The notes under the pieces: generated by a model
Databases searched by the model: none
What the model was told of the DNA's origin: nothing
What the model saw: the letters and a program-made list of their open reading frames with translations, nothing else
Origin: Pseudomonas akapageensis
GTDB lineage: Bacteria; Pseudomonadota; Gammaproteobacteria; Pseudomonadales; Pseudomonadaceae
NCBI RefSeq assembly: GCF_011355085.1
Contig: NZ_VXCP01000044.1
Coordinates: forward strand, 26,676 to 90,675
Direction: 5' to 3'
DNA: 64,000 nucleotides
Position numbers and translations under genes: made by a program
Shown: in pieces, positions 59,806 through 64,000 of the stretch
Numbering within the stretch: the first letter of the stretch is position 1
Layout of the letters: every line of letters starts with the position of its first letter

Positions 59806-61419
59806 ATGAACCACCGCATTCTTTCCACGCTGTTTGCCGCCACGGCATTGCTGTCGGCAATTGCATTGCCTGGCCTGTCCGAGGCGGACGATAAGGCGCC
59901 CAACATACTGGTGATCATGGGTGACGATATCGGTTGGTCACATATCGGTGTCTACAACCAGGGCATGATGGCGGTGAGGACCCCCCACCTCGATACCCTC
60001 GCTTCCGAAGGCATGCGCTTCACCGATTATTATGCCGAGGCCAGTTGCACTGCTGGCCGCGCTAACTTCATTACCGGCGAACTGCCGATCCGTACCGGCA
60101 TGACCACGGTCGGCCAGGCTGGATCACCCGTTGGTATTCCCAATGAAGCGGTAACCATTGCCACCGTGCTCAAGTCCATGGGCTATGCCACCGGCCAGTT
60201 CGGCAAGAACCACTTGGGCGACCTGAACCAGTTCCTGCCTACCGTGCACGGTTTCGACGAGTTCTTCGGCTACCTCTATCACCTCGATGCCATGGAAGAT
60301 CCGTCCCACCCCAACTACCCGCAAGAGCTGCTGGCGACCGTCGGCCCGCGCAACATGGTGCACAGCTGGGCAACCACTACCGATGACCCGACCGTAATGC
60401 CGCGCTGGGGCAAAGTGGGCAAACAGAAAATAGAAGACGCTGGCACGTTGTATCCCGACCGCATGAAAACCGTCGACGACGAAATCCGCGACAAGGCCTT
60501 CAGCTTTATCGACAAGGCCAAGCAGGACAACAAACCCTTCTTCGTCTGGCTCAACCCGACCCGCATGCACATCGTCACCCACCTCTCCGACAAGTACCAG
60601 GCCATGCGCAATTCGCAAAATGGCTGGTCAGAACAGGAAGCCGGCATGGCGCAACTCGATGACATCGTCGGCGAAGTCATGGCCAAGCTGAAGAAAGACG
60701 GCCTGGATGAAAACACGATCGTGGTGTTCACCACCGACAACGGCGCGGAAAACTTCACCTGGCCGGACGGCGGCCAAACCCCGTTCGCCATGGGCAAGGG
60801 TACCGTGATGGAAGGTGGTTTCCGCGTCCCGGCGATCGTCCGTTGGCCGGGCAAGGTCCCGGCAGGCAAGATCGAGAACGGCATCATGTCCGGCATGGAC
60901 TGGTTCCCGACCCTTGTCGCCGCAGCGGGTAACCCAAACATCGGCGACGAGCTGCTCAAAGGCAAAAAACTGGGCGACACGACCTACAAGGTGCATCTGG
61001 ACGGTTACGACCAGACCCCGATGATTACCGGTAAAGGTCCATCCAACCGTCACGAAATCTTTTATTTCGGTGAAAGCAATCTGGGTGCGGTACGCATCGA
61101 CGACTACAAATACCGCTTCATCGATCAACCTGACGGCTGGCTCGGAGCCAAGATCAGTATCGACGTGCCCATTCTGACCAACCTGCGGCTTGACCCCTTC
61201 GAGCGTGGTGGCTGGCCGCAAAACCAGGCGGCCAATGGTTCCATGCAGTACTTCGACTGGTTCAAGTTCCAGTTCTGGCGCTTCGTGTTCGTTCAGCAGG
61301 AGGTCGCCAAGCTGGCCGAGACCGCCATCGAGTTCCCGCCCATGCAAAAAGGCGCGAGCTTCAACCTCGATTCGGTGAAGGCCAAGATCGAGGCTGCCAG
61401 GGCGGCGATGGCCAAGTAA
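59806..61419 (+). CDS. sulfatase with CTAGR active-site motif (first of tandem)
   Basis: 537-residue exported sulfatase. Signal peptide to about residue 27, then PNILVIMGDDIGWSHIGVYN with the metal Asp pair. The formylglycine motif is Cys81-Thr-Ala-Gly-Arg (EASCTAGRANFITGE), with Ala where most bacterial sulfatases have Pro. Further sites are TGQFGKNHLGD, NPTRMHIVTHLSD and VFTTDNGAE. The C-terminal ~100 residues (FDWFKFQFWRFVFVQQEVAK) are rich in aromatics. The ATG at 59806 follows AAGGAGCTCAAC. It lies 28 bases before a paralogue. Confidence 0.92.
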   Translation: MNHRILSTLFAATALLSAIALPGLSEADDKAPNILVIMGDDIGWSHIGVYNQGMMAVRTPHLDTLASEGMRFTDYYAEASCTAGRANFITGELPIRTGMTTVGQAGSPVGIPNEAVTIATVLKSMGYATGQFGKNHLGDLNQFLPTVHGFDEFFGYLYHLDAMEDPSHPNYPQELLATVGPRNMVHSWATTTDDPTVMPRWGKVGKQKIEDAGTLYPDRMKTVDDEIRDKAFSFIDKAKQDNKPFFVWLNPTRMHIVTHLSDKYQAMRNSQNGWSEQEAGMAQLDDIVGEVMAKLKKDGLDENTIVVFTTDNGAENFTWPDGGQTPFAMGKGTVMEGGFRVPAIVRWPGKVPAGKIENGIMSGMDWFPTLVAAAGNPNIGDELLKGKKLGDTTYKVHLDGYDQTPMITGKGPSNRHEIFYFGESNLGAVRIDDYKYRFIDQPDGWLGAKISIDVPILTNLRLDPFERGGWPQNQAANGSMQYFDWFKFQFWRFVFVQQEVAKLAETAIEFPPMQKGASFNLDSVKAKIEAARAAMAK

Positions 61420-61447
61420 GCCCTGCGGTCCAATCTGGAGAGCAGCC

Positions 61448-63151
61448 ATGAAAAAACTAATTCTCGCGCTAACGCTTGCAACCGTTCCCTTGTCAGGAAC
61501 TACTGCCTTCGCCGATACAACCAAGCCCAATATCGTATTTATCATGGGTGATGACATTGGCTGGATGCAGCCAAGCATCTATCACCGCGGCCTGATGGTC
61601 GGCGAGACACCGAATATAGATCGTATCGGTAATGAAGGTTCGATCTATATGGACTATCTCGCCGAGCAGAGTTGCACGGCCGGACGTAATGCATTCTTTA
61701 CCGGCATGCATCCGCTGCGAACGGGCATGATCCCGCCGCAGCTGCCAGGCAGTCCGTCGTACCTGCGGCCCGGCACACCCGCGCTGGCCAAGTTCCTCTA
61801 CGATTTGGGCTATACCACGGGTGAGTTCGGCAAGAACCACCTGGGAGACCACCCGGCAGCACTGCCGACTGCCCACGGCTTCCAGGAGTTCTGGGGTTAC
61901 CTCTATCACCTGGATGCCATGCAGGGGGTGAGTTTTCCCGATATCAACAAGTCACCCACCGAACAAGCCGTTGCGCCGCCCTGCAAGAATGAGCCGATTC
62001 CCGGCGTGCCAGAGGTTCCCGGGGCCGTCGACCCAAAAACAGCGACATGCCTGACACCACCCAGACCCATGCTGGCCTGTGTATCCTCCGACGGCACGCA
62101 GCAAAACCAGAAGTGCAAGGATGAAGGCCCACTGACCCTTGATCGGTCAAAAACCGTGGACGAGGAAATCTCCACGCACGTCGTCGACTTCCTCGACCGC
62201 AACGACCCGAAGAAAACCGGCAAACCGTTCTTCGTCTGGTACAACCCTGCCCGCATGCACATCACTACCGTGCTGTCTGACAAGTACCTGGCCATGGTCG
62301 GCACCCAGGGTGGCAAGGATTGGGGGGTCAATGAGGCTGGCATGAAGCAGATGGATGACAACATCGGTTATGTCATCAAGAAGCTCGAAGACATGGGGCA
62401 GCTGGAAAACACCATCATTGTGTTTACCACCGACAACGGGGCTGAAGTCATTACCTATCCGGACGGCGGCGTTACACCGTTCAAAGGCGGGAAGCTGACG
62501 ACCTGGGAAGGCGGCATGCGCGCACCGATGGTTGTCCGCTGGCCGGGACATATCAAACCGGGCACCGTGAAGAGCCAGATGTTTTCAGCGCTGGACTGGG
62601 TGCCGACCCTGGTGGAAATTGCCGGTGGCCCTAAAGGCAATGACCTGAAGGCGCAGATTGAAGGTGGTAAGTACCCCGGCATCGTCAAGACCACACTCGA
62701 TGGCGTCAATCAGATTGATTATCTGACCGGCAAGAGTGAAACGTCTGCGCGCGAAGTCTTCTTTTATTACACCGGTCCGAAGCCTTCGGCAGTACGTTAC
62801 AAAAACTGGAAAATGTACTACACCATGGTGCCCACCAATCCTACAGGGGCAATGCAGGGGCCTATCAGTTACTCCTGGACCATGGTTGACAATATCAAGC
62901 GCGATCCCTTCGAAATTGCCGGAGGTCTGGACGATCCCAAGTCCATCACGGGTTACGGAGGGGCACTTGCATCGCCATCCACGGCCTATATCTATGACTG
63001 GAACATGTTGCCGGTCGGTCAGTTGCTGTGGATGAAAGAGCTCATGTCGTATAAAGAGTTCCCACCGTTGCAAGCACCCGAGACCTACAACCTCGACGGC
63101 ATCATGGCGGAAATGGCGGCTTCCAGAGCGTCGAGTCACGCAGGCGAGTAA
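61448..63151 (+). CDS. sulfatase with CTAGR active-site motif (second of tandem)
   Basis: 567-residue exported paralogue of the preceding gene. Signal peptide ends TTAFADT. PNIVFIMGDDIGWMQPSIYH follows, then Cys76-Thr-Ala-Gly-Arg (EQSCTAGRNAFFTGM), TGEFGKNHLGDHP, NPARMHITTVLSD and VFTTDNGAEVITYPDGG. It differs by an insert of about 45 residues (NKSPTEQAVAPPCKNEPIPG to CVSSDGTQQNQKCKDEG) carrying four cysteines that could form disulfides in the periplasm. GGAGAGCAGCC precedes the ATG. Substrate specificity may differ from its neighbour because of the insert. Confidence 0.92.
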   Translation: MKKLILALTLATVPLSGTTAFADTTKPNIVFIMGDDIGWMQPSIYHRGLMVGETPNIDRIGNEGSIYMDYLAEQSCTAGRNAFFTGMHPLRTGMIPPQLPGSPSYLRPGTPALAKFLYDLGYTTGEFGKNHLGDHPAALPTAHGFQEFWGYLYHLDAMQGVSFPDINKSPTEQAVAPPCKNEPIPGVPEVPGAVDPKTATCLTPPRPMLACVSSDGTQQNQKCKDEGPLTLDRSKTVDEEISTHVVDFLDRNDPKKTGKPFFVWYNPARMHITTVLSDKYLAMVGTQGGKDWGVNEAGMKQMDDNIGYVIKKLEDMGQLENTIIVFTTDNGAEVITYPDGGVTPFKGGKLTTWEGGMRAPMVVRWPGHIKPGTVKSQMFSALDWVPTLVEIAGGPKGNDLKAQIEGGKYPGIVKTTLDGVNQIDYLTGKSETSAREVFFYYTGPKPSAVRYKNWKMYYTMVPTNPTGAMQGPISYSWTMVDNIKRDPFEIAGGLDDPKSITGYGGALASPSTAYIYDWNMLPVGQLLWMKELMSYKEFPPLQAPETYNLDGIMAEMAASRASSHAGE

Positions 63152-63180
63152 GGGGGGCGCGTGCGAGTCTGACCGATTTC

Positions 63181-63291
63181 CTCGTTCCCACGCTCTGCGT
63201 GGGAATGCAGTTCCAGACGCTCCAGCGTCGATCAGCCGAGATCGACGCAGAGCGTCGCCGGGAGCATTCCCACGCAGAGCGTGGGAACGAG
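63181..63291. repeat. dispersed palindromic repeat, copy 4
   Basis: CTCGTTCCCACGCTCTGCGT ... ACGCAGAGCGTGGGAACGAG with an inner pair GACGCTCCAGCGTC/GACGCAGAGCGTC. It closes the catabolic locus, between the convergent sulfatase and DUF6124 genes. Confidence 0.93.
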
Positions 63292-63311
63292 GAACCGGAG
63301 CCCCAGGGACT

Positions 63312-63638
63312 CTATTCAGTCAATGGCTTTTGCCCACTCGCCTCTGCACCATCGAGCAATGCGTCGACCAACGCCTTGGCCACCTCGGCCGAATGCAGGG
63401 TTGACCAGAGCAAGCCTTTGTCCAGATTCCTTGAGTGGTTGCAGGCCGCGTTGGCGGTTGCGCAGGCGCACTGAAGCATCAGGGAGGCATGCACCAGGGC
63501 GTCCTCGGCATTGATGCCGGCGCGCACGGCGAAGATGGGCGCATGGCCAGCATCACATGAACCGAAGGCGGTTTCGGCAGTTTTGTGGAGGGTACCGGGA
63601 GGAAGTGCAGAAGGTGGATCGGGAACGATTTTTTTCAT
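63312..63638 (-). CDS. DUF6124 (DUF3077) family protein
   Basis: 108-residue Pseudomonas-type small protein, beginning MKKIVPDPPSALPPGTLHKT and containing FAVRAGINAEDALVHASLML then CACATANAACNHSRNLDKG. The family is common and often multicopy in Pseudomonas; the function is unknown. AGGAGCTACACA precedes the ATG at 63638; an in-frame start at 63668 is less likely. Confidence 0.82.
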   Translation of the reverse strand: MKKIVPDPPSALPPGTLHKTAETAFGSCDAGHAPIFAVRAGINAEDALVHASLMLQCACATANAACNHSRNLDKGLLWSTLHSAEVAKALVDALLDGAEASGQKPLTE

Positions 63639-64000
63639 TGTGTAGCTCCTGCTTGTAGACGGAGCCACCCTCAGCCGTTCTCACACGATTAAGGGTGGCG
63701 GACTGTGAACGGGGTGAGAAACCGAGAAGCAGGCACTCGGCCAGACCGAAATCTGCCCGCACACAGCCGCCATAAAGCAACCCGCGGGCAAAAGCGCCTG
63801 CAGAGGTTTTGGCGCTTTAGCGCCTGCTAGTTAGGGTTCTCACACCCTGTCGTTGATTTTGCAACGACGCGAGGAGACTAGTGCACGGTAGTGCGCAGGA
63901 CAACCCTGTGACGGACCAACACTGCGTAGGATATTTCCTAAATTTCAAGAACGCGACTGTAAATTTTCGGTCGAGCGCTTGTAATCAAATGGACTCGCCC
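63639..64000. other. upstream region of the DUF6124 gene, no gene seen
   Basis: No credible ORF. The stretch holds GGCGCT-TT-AGCGCC (63811-63824), with an upstream AAAGCGCC that can pair with GGCGCTTT (63792-63818), and a perfect GTCGTTG/CAACGAC hairpin (63849-63868). GAGAACGGCTGAGGGTGG-like and GTTAGGGTTCTCACACCC stretches are also present. These may be leader structures of the DUF6124 gene or the terminator of a gene outside the window. Confidence 0.4.

Noticed and set aside
1..64000. CRISPR arrays, rRNA or complete insertion sequences
   Set aside because: No regularly spaced repeats, no rRNA-like stretches and no transposase ORF were seen on either strand.

Overview
The window looks like a Pseudomonas chromosome of the fluorescens/putida type. 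The evidence is high-GC coding sequence, a glutathione-independent formaldehyde dehydrogenase, a DUF6124 (formerly DUF3077) gene, Pseudomonas-style REP palindromes and four copies of a 'CTCGTTCCCACGC...' palindromic repeat. I recognise no rRNA, tRNA or CRISPR array. The genus call is an inference from gene content.

Positions 1-15200 form a decayed accessory region. Small detoxification genes (epoxide-hydrolase-like protein, VOC protein, two XapX proteins, TetR regulator, ABM monooxygenase, flavodoxin-like protein, SDR, Old Yellow Enzyme) alternate with gene wreckage. The wreckage includes a scrambled amidohydrolase/esterase patch (3458-4329), a parA fragment wedged between two hydrolase fragments (5250-6281), a headless uracil-DNA-glycosylase-like gene and a truncated acetyltransferase. 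A lone tyrosine recombinase (10470-11762) and an Xre-RES toxin-antitoxin pair with a frameshifted toxin also lie here.

Positions 15256-25850 hold fdhA, a BCCT transporter, a broken DUF3616 gene, an intact Xre-RES pair with a long dyad operator, a PotE-like antiporter overlapping a periplasmic binding protein, a PRPP-synthase paralogue, a truncated DUF4142 gene and a PIG-L deacetylase.

Positions 25881-34687 form one minus-strand unit: ybhB-like, Rieske ferredoxin, sufB-sufC-sufD-sufS-sufU-sufT, then a YyaL-like protein. It is a SufU-type Fe-S assembly operon. Its SufT carries an N-terminal A-type-like domain that has lost the usual cysteines.

Positions 34828-63151 form a large catabolic locus. 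It has an envelope set (RND transporter, BNR protein, DUF1329, DUF1302), a zinc alkylsulfatase, an AraC regulator, a GMC alcohol oxidase, an alpha-methylacyl-CoA racemase, an aldehyde dehydrogenase, three formylglycine-type sulfatases, an acyl-CoA ligase, a complete beta-oxidation set and a ThDP enzyme. The simplest reading is that a sulfate ester of a hydrophobic, probably methyl-branched alcohol is taken up and desulfated. The alcohol would then be oxidised to the acid, activated to a CoA thioester, epimerised at C2 and shortened. A 21-bp perfect inverted repeat lies between the divergent DUF1302 and alkylsulfatase genes, and its GGTCAAT core recurs between araC and the GMC gene. This suggests one regulator for the locus. 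The substrate is unknown, and this locus is the best candidate here for an undescribed system.
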